Of a DNA stretch of 34,203 nt, positions 18,784-29,040 are shown piece by piece. The DNA comes from Micractinium sp. NFX-FRZ (taxonomy: Eukaryota > Chlorophyta > Trebouxiophyceae > Chlorellales > Chlorellaceae). Positions within the stretch are counted from its first letter, which is position 1, and every line of letters begins with the position of its first letter. The DNA is taken from contig JAPTJF010000577.1 in assembly GCA_029339195.1 (NCBI GenBank), positions 1-34,203 on the forward strand, written 5' to 3'. Below the pieces are notes generated by a model that searched no databases, was not told where the DNA came from, and saw nothing but the letters and a program-made list of their open reading frames with translations. Position numbers and translations under genes: made by a program.

Positions 18784-21700
18784 TTAGTCGTCGTCGTACC
18801 GCTCCTTGGGCTTGGGCCCCGCGTGCTTCATGGGCGGAGGGCGGAACTGCTCCCCCACAGGGCGCTGGATGTACCGCTTCTCCGCATCGCTCTCCTTCAG
18901 CTTGGGCGGCTTGATGCCACCTGGCCCTGCAGGGAAGAAAGCAGAACACAACCACGACGCAAGGGTCGGTGCGAGAGGGGGTGCCGCCTGTTGCATGGCT
19001 CTCATGCACTGCAACACTAGAGGGTACGCAGCTGAGAGAGCAGGGCATGCTGCTCCCCTCCATCTCTTGAGGGGCTGGATGCCGCCGTGCAGTGCACGGG
19101 GCAGGCAGGTCCTGGCCTCTCAGTCCACCCACCACCTTCCCTGCATCGCACAGCACCCCCCGCCCACGTCAACCCCGACCCACCACGGCCCCGCATCAAT
19201 GCCCCACCCACATCCTCTCAATCCCGCCTGTGGGAATCCTCAGCATCCCTCCTTCACACCCCTGATGCGCCTCATCCCTCCTTCACACCCCTGATCCTCA
19301 CCACACCACCCACCCAACCACCCACTCACCCGACTTCTGCTTCTTCCCCTTTTGTGTCACAAAGTCGCGCCAGCTGCCCACCCGCCCCTCCCGTGTCTTC
19401 TCCCACGCCTTCTCATCCTTGGCCTTCTTCTTGGCCACCTCCTTCTCCTCCTTGAACTCCGCCTTGGCGCGCTCCTCCTCCTCGCCAATCTACAGGGGAT
19501 TGCAGTGCAGGGGATTACAGGATAGATAGGTTGTGCGGAACACAGTCAGATAGGAAGATAGACTACCAGGGTAGACGAAATGCATTTGCCTGCCTCCACG
19601 AGCAGGCAAGCAGGCGCAGGCAGGCAAGCAGGCAGGTGGCAGGCCGGCAGACCAGCACCCCGACCCAGCGGCCAGCAACCCCGGGCGTTGGCCAGGCAGC
19701 GTGTGTGCAGCAGTGGCAGGCAGCAGGCTGCAGCAGCATGCACAGTCGATAGCATCACACGCACCCGCTTTGTGAGCTTGCGCTTCCGCCACTCCGTGCG
19801 CGCCAGCACGTCCCGCGCCTTGAGCTTCCACTGCTCGTGGAACTCGTCGGTCTGCCGGCAGAGGGGAAGAAAGAGTGAGAAATCAGACACACAGGCATGC
19901 AGGCGGGCGGCAGGGGGAGCCGGCACAGCTTCCACTGCTAGCGCAACGTTGCTCTTACAGCATCGGCAAGGCTCACAGACGCGGCTCTGTGATGGAAGCA
20001 GCAGCAACAGCAGGCACCCACAGCTGGCCTGCACCTGCACAGCACCCCCTGTGCCTGCTCGCCGCCTCCACCCCCTGCTGTCTAGTCACTCCCCGCCCCG
20101 CACAACCTCTCCCCCGGCTGTGCCCTTGCCCTCACCAAAGCCTTCTGCCCCCCCACCTCTCACCTGCTCAAATGCCGCCTCCACCCCCTGCTTCCCCTCC
20201 TCGTTCATCAGCGTGGCCAGCCGCACCGCCGCATCCCCCTTGGCAGCCTTCTTCCACTCCTTTTTCACCTCGTCTGCACAGGCACGAATGGAAGAAAGGG
20301 AGGTGGATGTCAGGGCTGTGAACAAGGCAACCACACAAAAGAGGACGGGAGAGCTGAGGGCCCAGGGCACAGGCAAGCTGGGTGGTGGTCCTTGGCAGCT
20401 GCCCGGCACTCCTGCTTCACCGCGAGCAGAGCGAGAGGAGGGGCAGGTGGAGGAGGGGCATGGGTGGCAGGGCAGATTCTGGGACCTTGGTGCGGCGGAG
20501 GAGGGCAGAGCAGACTGGTGAGGGGCGACGGGACAGGGGCAAGCAGCCAGGTGAGGGATGCATGCCTTGCCCCGCACTCCACCCACCCTTTGCGTGTGTC
20601 AGCAAGAAGGCCAGCTTGTTCCTCTTCTCTTCGTCCATCAAATCCTTCTGGGCGGCTCCAATCACCTCAAAGGCATCCTTGGCACGCGGGTGCTTGCACT
20701 TGTCGGGGTGCACCATGAGGGACACCTGGCAGAGCAGGCACAGCGCGGTGGGGAGGGCAGGTGGGCAGGGTGTGCATGGTGGGAGGGCGGGTAAGCAGAG
20801 GGGCGGAGAGAGCGACGGGCGGAGTTCCTGTCCAGCAAATCGAGTGAACACAGCTTGAGCTGCCGCACTGCCGACGCGCTTCCTCTAGCAGCGGAGCGCG
20901 ACTCAAAACGCTGCAGGCGCACGAGATGAGTGACCCTGTACCTCCTAACCCCCCACCCCCCAGCTGCACGCCTTGTTGCTGGCACCACCAAGCCCAAGCT
21001 CGCGCTCCCACCCTGCAGTACAGCCACCGCACATCCTGAGTCGGAAGGCACGAACCCTGCACTGCACTGCTGCATGCCATGCCCACTGCAACCCCATGGT
21101 ACTGCCCACCTTGCGGTACTGCCGCCGTATGTCCTCTGGCGGCGCATCAAACCGCAGGTTGAGCTGCTCGTATGGGTTGAGCTTGAAGGCGCCCAGGATG
21201 CGGGCCACCTCGCCCTCTCGCTCCGCATCTTTCAGGTCCGTGTAAAACTCCTGTGTAGAGGAGGGATGAAGATGTTCAGAAAGGGGCAGGGGTTGGTGAG
21301 GAGGAGCAGTTCGAGGGAGGGCATGGCGTGCACTGGCGGGCGGCGCGGTGGTGGGCGCAGCAAAAAGAAGCTGTCAGGCGCACAGGGCCCGAGGTGAGGG
21401 GCACAGAGGGAGGTTCGGCCCACCGCAAGCTGCGCTGGTACCCACCACAACCAGCGGCGGGCCCCACCCTTCAACCATCCAACCCCCAGCACCCACCTTG
21501 AGCGCAGCCTCGTCGTAGGGTGGGATCTCAGGGGCTGCATTTTTGGCTTTCTCCGCCGCCTCCTGCTCCCGCTGCGCCACTATGAGAGGATCCTCCTCCT
21601 CCTCCTCCTCTGCTGCTGCTGCTGCCGCCACTGCTGCTGGTTCATCGTGCTGCTGCTGCAGCTGCTGTTGCTGCGGCTGCTGCGGCTGCTGATCCCCATC

Positions 21701-21877
21701 AGGAAGAGGTGGCTGCGGCTCTGGTTGTGCGCCATTGCTGGGCTGCTGCGGCTGGTCGGGCAGCGGCACCGGCGCGCCACCCTCTTCCGTCGGTGGCTGT
21801 GGCGGCACTGGCGGCGGCACGCCGCCACCGCCTGCGGCCACTTCTGCCGGCAGCGGCGGTGGCGCCGCCTCGCTCAT
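18784..21877 (-). CDS. DNAJC8: DNAJC8-like J-domain protein (spliceosome-associated)
   Basis: Seven exons, 21877-21497, 21250-21110, 20725-20587, 20273-20164, 19851-19765, 19489-19330 and 18926-18784, total 1161 nt and 386 aa with all phases closing. The first ~100 residues are Pro/Gln/Glu-rich low complexity. Then comes EFYTDLKDAEREGEV, and a J domain starts at LNPYEQLNLRF with the HPD motif at residues 180-182 (MVHPDKCKHPRAKDAFE). A long Lys/Glu-rich helix follows (WRKRKLTKR, EEEERAKAEFKEEKEVAKK), then a conserved tail RPPPMKHAGPKPKERYDDD. This order matches DNAJC8/Spf31, which stimulates Hsp70 ATPase and co-purifies with spliceosomes in animals and plants. The N-terminal low-complexity part is longer than in animal DNAJC8. 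Function is assigned by family. Confidence 0.94.
19244..19301 (+). repeat. 29-bp tandem duplication in DNAJC8 intron 6
   Basis: Units 19244-19272 and 19273-19301 share CATCCCTCCTTCACACCCCT exactly, with differences only at the unit ends. Confidence 0.92.
21007..21150. repeat. Diverged copy of DNAJC8 exon 2 3' edge in intron 2
   Basis: Bases 21007-21060 resemble the exon 2 end with its donor (from about 21104), at roughly 98-bp spacing and about 65% identity. On the coding strand the copy reads PTQDVRWLYCRVG against PPEDIRRQYRKVG across the splice site. Confidence 0.6.
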
Positions 21878-22632
21878 GGCGTGCTGCTGCCGCCGCTAAC
21901 TACAAGCTGCGACTCCCAGCCGTGCAAGCCGGTCGAGAGATCGGCGGCGAGCAGCTGTTTCGCTGTGGGCCAGCAGAGATGCGGAACCTGATTGACAGCG
22001 CCGTCGAAACAAGGAGCTGGCATGAAAAGCGACTCAAGCGTGGCCTCTGCATCTTTTTGCCTGCTGCGCTGTCCGAGCAGGCTCGAGCTCGCCACTCTCA
22101 TGTTGCCATCTATAGAGTACTTACTATTGAAAATCGAAAATCCAGGGCTTTCAGGGGCGCTTCTTGGAACACAAGTGGGTGCGAGCGGCCCTCCCGCCGC
22201 CACTCGCCGGCTCCCGCCACTTGCGACGTTGGGCAGAAGCAGCAACATTATTGCGGCAATCTGTAAATCCCTTGTCCCGACCCAGTTGATGCGCATTGAT
22301 GTTGGTTAGCAAGCTGGGGCGCTCATTGCTGTTCCGCACCACACAGTGCGGGCAGGAGGGCTGACGCGCAGGTGCCGCTTCCGCTCCCCTGCCGCTGCTG
22401 CTGCCGCCCTCCACCACTGCTGCCTGGCACCAACTAATGGAGGCAGGCGGGAGCCCTCCTGGGCAGTTGGCAGCAGCATATCGCTTTGCTGTGGAGTTTT
22501 GATGTCTGGTGAGATGGGTGTTGTGGGGGCCAGGTCGACTGCAGAGTGCACGCACGTGCTGACAAGGCCCGACAGGGCCGCAGTCTGATCCCACATTGGT
22601 GCTCCATTGTTCCACAAACCCTTGCCTTCACC
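21878..22632. promoter_or_regulatory. Divergent promoter region, DNAJC8 / secreted-protein gene
   Basis: 755 bp between the minus-strand ATG at 21877 and the plus-strand ATG at 22633. It must contain both promoters. An AT-richer patch (CTTACTATTGAAAATCG, near 22119) may mark a core promoter or linker. No coding region is supported. Confidence 0.55.
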
Positions 22633-24162
22633 ATGCGCTGTTTGCTCCTGTGCGCGCTGCTGGTGGGCCTGGCGGGGGCCCAGGCTCAGGAGAGCCCCCT
22701 CTCTGGCACCAAGTTTGCAAACGGTGGTGGCCCCCCAGACCTTGTGGGCCTCTGGTGGGGAGAGACGCCGGATGGTCCCTCGGTGAGTGCCAGGCCGCTG
22801 GTTTTTGGCGGCAGAGGCAGGGCCGAAGCTCTCCAATGCCGTCCAAGGCCGCGCTCCAAGGTCGCCGCCGCAGGCGGCAGTACCTTCTCCCTTGTGCAGG
22901 TACCTCTCGCTGCCTCAGCTGATACCCTGCCTCCAGACTGTCCTTCTTTGGTCCCCCTGCCCATTGAGCGCAGAGCGGCATTCAGTTCGTCGACTCTTAC
23001 GTGTTCATCTACCCCGCTCCTGACAACCCCTCCCCTGACCAAGGCGTGCTGATTGCCGAGTTTGGTAGGTGCGGGTCGGGGCAACTCGCTCAGCAGTGGC
23101 TGGCTGTGCGACTGTTGGCAGCCTGCTGCGACAGGCATCATGACCAGGCGGCAGGCGCTTCAGCTCGACAGGCGAGGCGCACCTTCTGTGCCGTCTGCGC
23201 AAACCTGCATCCCCCCACCTGCACCACCTGCAGCCAACTACACCTCATGGGAGTGCGCCACCGATGCAAACAAGGGCAAAGGTGGGTCTCACGCAGCGCT
23301 GCGCAGCGCTGCTGTGTATGCTGGGCCGGTGCTGACGGCACGCGCAGCACTGCACACTGCTGATGTCCCCAGCCAGCTGCCCCACAGCTTCCCACTTGAG
23401 GGGAGCCACTCAGCTTGCCAGCCACTGCACCTCCCCGCTGGCCTGACGGCATCAACGTGCCTGCCACGGCCGCCGACCGGGCGGTCACTGCAGGTGCCTA
23501 CCGCTCAATCGCGAATCTGCGCTACGTCTACTCAAACGGCATGGAGGAGATGCAACTGGGGTGCGAGGTGGGGACGGTCGACCTGGCTGCGGGCACATCC
23601 ACCTGGTGAGTCACATAGCTGCTATTGGCTGATTCACAGCAGGCTGAGGGGCCAGGTGAGCTGCTTCTGCCAGCAGGCGCAGGGCAGAGGGAGTTTGGGA
23701 TGAAACTTGTGGGTGGCTTCATGGGGCAAGGGGGGGTGCCGCCAGCTGGCAGCAGGTGTTCTGCAGCATGCATCCACGCCCAGTGATGCCTGCCTCCGTG
23801 CCCAATAATGTGTGCCACTGCGGTGTGTTGCTTGGGTTTGCAGGAGCTTCTCTGCCGACGCGTGCCCCGACAACTTTGCCGAGAACAACATCACCCTGAT
23901 CGACAGCTCCCTGTGAGTCCTGCCCACCCCGCTGTGCATGGCCAGCAGGGGTGCAGCTCCCCCCTGCCCGCCCCGCTGTGCATGGCCAGCAGAGGTGCAG
24001 CCCACCCGGCTTGCAGCCTAAGCTTGCCCTCTGCCTGCAGCTGGGCGGGCAAGAAACAGTGCCCAATGCCGGCCCCGCACAGCCGCGCCCAAGCACACTG
24101 CCTCCCCCCGCTGCTCATGTCGCTGCAGGGGAAAGCGCTCCAACCAGCAGGAGTGCCCTTGA
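22633..24162 (+). CDS. Small secreted protein, unknown function
   Basis: The best model has six exons: 22633-22782, 22974-23064, 23234-23281, 23422-23605, 23844-23912 and 24129-24162, giving 576 nt and 191 aa. A clear signal peptide (MRCLLLCALLVGLAGAQA) is followed by a mature region rich in aromatic residues and Gly (DLVGLWWGETPDGPS, FVDSYVFIYPAPDN, LRYVYSNGMEEMQLGCEVG). There are several Cys (WECATD, LGCEVG, DACPDN, and QQECP at the end) and an N-glycosylation site NNIT. I do not recognise the family. Two points are uncertain. Exon 4 could instead start at ACTGCAG/GT near 23490. The C-terminus could read straight to a TGA at 23914 (ending DSSL), or use an alternative acceptor at 24040 with a stop at 24240. 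It is convergent with the HINT-domain gene, which also encodes a secreted product, but no functional link is shown. Confidence 0.72.
23919..24006 (+). repeat. 44-bp tandem duplication after exon 5 of the secreted-protein gene
   Basis: Units 23919-23962 and 23963-24006 share CCCCGCTGTGCATGGCCAGC exactly and are nearly identical overall. They lie in the last intron (or in the 3' UTR if the TGA at 23914 is used). Confidence 0.92.
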
Positions 24163-24633
24163 GGGGTGAGGTGCAACCGGCCCCGCCGCCAGGCTGTCGC
24201 TCCTTGGAGCTGTGGTGCAAAAGGGAATTTGAAGTGAAGTGAAGAAAGAAGCGGCCACTGCTTGCACACGTGCTGTGCTGGCAGTCTTAGCCCGCAACCG
24301 TTCGTTGCACATGGGAGTGCCCGCAACAAGGCCTTGCCTTCCGTTGTGAATGCGTGAAAACGATGCACAGGGTAGGTGCCTTGACATGAGCATGTCGGAA
24401 GCACATCTGCTCGTCAAGCCGTTTGATAGTGTAAAGACAGGACAGCGCGGCTTGCGGCAATCAATCAAAGCACGGCATAGGCAGTGCGTGCAAAAGGGGA
24501 GGGTGGGACGGCTGCGCGGGGAAGGGCGGGTGACCAGGCAAGGAAGGGGACGGCTGGGCTGCATCATCTGGGGAGAGCGCGCGCGGTCCTCATGATGATC
24601 ATGTACCAGCAGAGATTCAACGGCTCACAAACC
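24163..24633. other. Convergent intergenic region with TGTAA
   Basis: 471 bp between the secreted-protein gene and the HINT gene. It contains TGTAA at 24430-24434 on the plus strand. If the alternative stop at 24240 is used, the first 80 bp are coding. Nothing else is recognised. Confidence 0.55.
24430..24434 (+). promoter_or_regulatory. TGTAA polyadenylation signal candidate, secreted-protein gene
   Basis: TGTAA lies 268 nt after the preferred stop, or 190 nt after the alternative stop at 24240. This is the green-algal poly(A) signal. Confidence 0.45.
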
Positions 24634-26665
24634 TCACAGCTCAGGCTTGGTCCACAGGCCTGTAGGCTTCACGCCGTGCACCGCCAGAGACATCTTGTCA
24701 GCGGCAGTCTTGGCCAGCCCAGGTGGCAGCAGCGCCAGCGCCTTGTGCAGGGCCAGCATGACAGGGTGTGCAATGCGGTGGCGCGCCATCCACTGCGGGC
24801 AGGGGGCAGCGACGCAGTTTCAGCTCAGTGCTGTGCCTGGCGAAGCACCTCTGTCAGCTGGCAAGCACAGGGGCGGGATGCAACAGCTCATCACGGCCCC
24901 ACCCAAGCTTCCCAGGCCTGCCACCTTGGGAGAAGAGGTGGTGAGCTGTGTGGCCACGATGCCGTCAACCACAACGGCGCCAGCGGCAGTGTGGGGCATG
25001 AAGATCCCGACATCCTCGACCTGCCAATATTGGTTAGCATACGAGGAAGATAAGAGGTGGGCTAGTTAACTCAAAGCTTTGAACTGCGGGTGCAAGCCCA
25101 GAGCGCAGTTGCCAGCCACCTGCCAGGCGACGCTCCCGTGCAGCACCGGACTGCCTGGCACGGGAGGTCTCACAAACGCCGGCCATGCCTTGCCAGTGGC
25201 TCACCATCTCCACTTTGGTCACACGGGAGCTGGTGAAGCTGGCGCCAGCAGCACCAGAGGAGACCACTGGCACGATGTCGCCCACACTGATCTGCAGGCC
25301 AGGCAGGCAGTGAGCTCAGCTCAGTGCCATGGCAGCACGAGTCCAGGGCAAGCGCATACTTGTGCGCGCTTATCCTTGCATACTTGTGCGACCCTTATCC
25401 TTCAGGTGGCAGCGCTGCTCTGAACCAGTGCCCCACCAACTTTCGTTCCCCGCCCCCGCCCCTAGGGGCCCCTCTGCCTGGCGTGGCTACCACACACTGA
25501 CACCCACTCACTTCGGTGGGCAGCACGTAGCGCCAGGCATTCAGGGAGTCCGGGGCAGCGGCAGACATCTTAGCCTCAGCGGCAGAGAGTGCAAAGAGGT
25601 AGTGGTTTGGAGTTAGGGTAATGCTCAGCCCTGCCTCCGTAGCGATGCGCACAAAGGTGGCCCGGCGGTGAGGCATGGGAGCAGTCAGCATGAACATCTG
25701 CAGTCCGGGAAGTGGGGCAGCTGGTATGTGTCAAGTAAGGAGCAGCGTTGGCAGCTGGCGGGCAGGGGCTGTGGCACGCTGGTATGCTGACGTGGCGGCA
25801 CATGTCTAAGCAGGGCCGTTGCTGCCTGGCATTGGCACCCGGGGAGCAGCAGCAGTGGCAGCGCCAGCAAGGCAAGCGACTCGCCTTGCTGTACTCAGTC
25901 CGCCCATCAGGCCTGACAGCCAGGATCGCCTCGCCAGGGGCCAGGGAGCGCAGGGGCGCTAGGGTGCCGTTGTGGACCCGCACCAGCGCTGAGCCGGGGA
26001 AGCAGCCAGCGCTGCCGTTCTTCTTGCCATCGTCAGCACAGTCCTGCAGGGACCGCGGTCGGGGCAACAGCATGGTCAGGCGGAGGCAGTCAGTTCTGCC
26101 AGGCAGCAGGGCGTGCTTGAACACTGTTTAGGAGGGCATACTTACTGACAGGGCCTACAACCCGCAGCAGTGTGCATAATTGCAGCCTCTCTCCCCTCCC
26201 CAGCAGGTAGCCCCTGCTGGGCGCTCCGTCGGTGTTGCTGGCCGTAAAGAGCTATACTCGCGTTGGTGCACGCTGGCGGCTTACCGCTTTCGTGGTGAGG
26301 TAGTCCTTGACAGCTTCGATGCCACCGCAGACAATGCCACACAGCGCGGCACCCTTGGGTCCCGTCAGTTTGAGCGCCTTGCACACAAACTCGTCCTTGC
26401 GGTCCAAGATGCACGAGATAGCCTCTTTTGCCGTGCCAACCAGGTCCAGGGTCCACTTGCAGGGTTCGTCAAACCTGCGGAACTCTCCACCCGCATCCAT
26501 CCCCTGCTCGGTCACACACTCGCCAGTGATCGTGTAGGCTTCACAGATGGGCGCATACTCGGCCAGGTGGCGGCTCGCAGCGCCCGCTCGTGCGCCTGCC
26601 AGCGGCGCCGGCAGGCTGGCCACCAGAATGGCCAGGGTGAGGAGTGCAAACGCGCGGCTGTTCAT
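24634..26665 (-). CDS. Secreted Cys-rich protein with Hedgehog-type HINT domain
   Basis: Six exons, 26665-26285, 26043-25885, 25697-25512, 25291-25205, 25020-24925 and 24792-24634, total 1068 nt and 355 aa with all phases closing. A signal peptide (MNSRAFALLTLAILVASLPA) precedes a ~120-residue domain with seven Cys (41, 50, 69, 85, 95, 109, 113) that I do not recognise. The HINT module starts at SAG-C141-FPGSALVRV, identical in pattern to the GCFPG autocleavage site of Hedgehog proteins. It continues with LRSLAPGEAILAV, the TxxH motif TPNH (Thr209, His212), VGDIVPVV, SSRVTKVEM and GAVVVDGIVATQLT. These match Hedgehog/intein blocks in order. HINT domains carry out an N-S acyl shift at the Cys and release the N-terminal part, sometimes attached to a nucleophile such as sterol. 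A ~55-residue C-terminal tail (HRIAHPVMLALHKALALLPP) sits where Hogs carry a sterol-recognition region; that match is only positional. Intron 2 appears to be GC-AG (AAG/GCGAGT), since no GT donor keeps the frame. Hedgehog identity is limited to HINT; the N-domain is not a Hedge domain. Confidence 0.9.
25354..25402 (+). repeat. 24-25 bp tandem duplication in HINT-gene intron 3
   Basis: Units 25354-25377 and 25378-25402 share GCATACTTGTGCG and CTTATCCTT. It is intronic. Confidence 0.9.
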
Positions 26666-27855
26666 CGGGATTGGAGATCTGCACACCGTGAAGGACACCG
26701 CACGGGGGAGAGGTATGAGGGAAGCAAGCTGCGCACGGCTTGCAGGGTCAGGTAACTAGTGGCCCAGCACACCACCACGAGCGGCGGCGGCAGCTGCTGG
26801 GCCAGCTGCTGGGCTGAGGTCCAAGCGGGGTACGCAGTGGCGAGGTGCGCTGCGAAATTAATCGCGATATCTCTGAGACTCTGCGGTCGCCGACAGCGAT
26901 TTGAGATGCGTGTGCACGAGGCCAATCATGAATGGCGACGCTGCAGACTACCACTTGCCAGTAAGTCACACTGCACGCCGCACCTTTCCAAGCTTCCTGC
27001 GCAGTCACTAGCTGCAATGCGCTTCAATACGAGCGAAGAGACCCTGCGCGGTCTCCGGTGTCCGGAAGTCCAGCCAGACTTGAGCACAGACCTGAGCAGG
27101 CAGTGAGTGGGACCAGGTGCCCCCAACACTGATGCCATCAGCACTGTGCCGCTGCTATGCAGGAGTGCATGTTGTACTTAGGGGCTTACATAGCGGCATC
27201 CACCATTTTGGGGCACCTCAGTCAGGCACTGTTCTGCACAAGCCGGCTGAGTGCGGGCCCCGTCGCTGCCCGACCTACGGTGTCCGACCTACCGTGTTCA
27301 CACTGGGTTCATAGGTCATAGTGCACGAATAGGACGTTGTATTGGGGGGAAGCGTACGGTACATGATCAGTAAAGTAATGACGTGCTCGCTTGAAGGTTG
27401 GGAATGCCAGCACAATACTGTTCTCATCCTGCCTGCCCACTGCGTGCCGCTGCCGCTCAGCGTGCATGCCACGCCACGCCAACACTTCGTGCTGCTGCGG
27501 CATGAAGGCGGCCTTTGCTGATCTCCAATCCAACCGCCGATCAGGCCCTATGGTGACATTTGACGATGTCTACACGCAGCAAGCCGTAGAGGGCTGGAGC
27601 GCAGCAAGAGGCGCGGCCTGGCGGGGACGGCTGGCGAAGTGCGTTGATCTGACGGAGCCGAGGGGATTGAGACTTAGCAGTGCGGATGCAGAGAGGCGGC
27701 GCGGGAAGACGGGACCTGTGACGGCGGCGGGAGCGGCGGCAGTAGTCCGGCTGGCCATGCATGGTGCCTGTGTGTTGCTGGTTGCTCTCTCTCATGCAGC
27801 AACTTCTGCTGCACGGTGCATCACCTCCCGCCTGCTCCTCCTGACGGCCCTGCAG
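26666..27855. other. Upstream region of HINT gene and unresolved 5' end of SANT/MT-A70 gene
   Basis: This 1.2-kb stretch starts with the HINT-gene promoter. From about 27493 to 27760 an open frame on the plus strand (ATGs at 27503 and 27550; VTFDDVYTQQAVEGW) looks like it could be a 5' exon of the next gene. I found no convincing phase-2 donor linking it to the exon starting at 27856, so I leave it open. A 13-14 bp tandem repeat (CGACCTACGGTGTC / CGACCTACCGTGTT) lies at about 27271-27300. Confidence 0.5.
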
Positions 27856-29002
27856 CCCCAACGAGTGCCTGTATCGCCTGCCAGTGCCCGGGGAGCGGCA
27901 GGCATCGGGGGCCTTCACTGCTGCCGAGGCTGCGGCGTTTGACCGCCGGGTCGCCGAGTTTGAATCCCGCGGCTGGCCACTATCTTGCTGGGTGCGTGGG
28001 GGCGGGTGCACAGGCGGGTCAGGCGTGAACCTGTCAAAGTGGGTGCACAGCTGGAGGCCAAGGCGCGCCGGTGGGTGCTGCATGCCCAACGTGGGTGCTG
28101 GCGCTCGCTCCGTCTGTCGACACCTGTCGCCGCCAGCGGCCTCCTGCCTGCAGGGCCTCTTCAGCCTGGCGCTGCCCAACCGGGTGGGCTACCAGTGCAG
28201 CGCTCATTTCAAGAAAGAGCACAGCGCAGCAGCGGCGGCGGCGGCAGCGCGGGGCAAGCCCTCTGCAGCAGCAGTGGCTGCATGCCACCAGGGTTTGGCA
28301 GCACAGGTGCAGGCGGCGTTCGGCACACCTACGGCGCGCCGCATCGCGGCAGCAGTCGACAGATGGCTGGCAGGAGCAGTTTCTGGGCCGGCCCTCGCTA
28401 CCAAAGCTTCTGGCAAGCAGCAGCAGCAGCCGCGGGCAGCTGGGCGGCTGCCAGGCCCAGCACAGGGCTGCAGCGGGGAGAGCTCCGATAGCGATTTCGA
28501 GGTTGCTCCTACGGGTGCTAGCAGGGCAAGCAGCCGGCAGCCAGCAAAGCAGCAGGCCGGAAGGCAGGGGGCAGCAGAGGGAGCTGCAGCAGGCTCCACG
28601 CAGCAGCGGCAAACCGGGCTGGTGGGTGCTGCACGGCAGGTGCAGCTGGGCTCTAGCATACCGGCAGACAGCTCCCGGCAGCAGCAGCAGCAGCAGCAAC
28701 CGCTGGCAGCCCAGCAGCAGCAGCAGCAGCAGCAGTCATCTCCTGCCAGGCAGCATCAGCACCAGCGCCCGCTAGCAGCCAAGCAGCCTCGCACAGCGAG
28801 CGGGGCCGCGCCGCGCCCCAAGCTGCTTCCTGCAGGGCAAAAGCGGCAACAGCTGCCTGCCGGCTCAGGCGTCCGCCTGCCGGCAGCAAGTAAGAAGTCA
28901 CGACTAGGGCAGGCAGCGGCACTACCACAGCAACAGCAGCAGGGCCCCAAGCAGCAGCTCCTGCAGTCCGGGGCTGCATGGGTCGGCGGTGATGGCGCCG
29001 GC

Positions 29003-29040
<38 letters not shown>

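Noticed and set aside
27550..27760. First coding exon of the SANT/MT-A70 gene
   Set aside because: The frame is open and has an ATG, but no good donor in the required phase 2 joins it to 27856. I left it as unresolved and did not include it.
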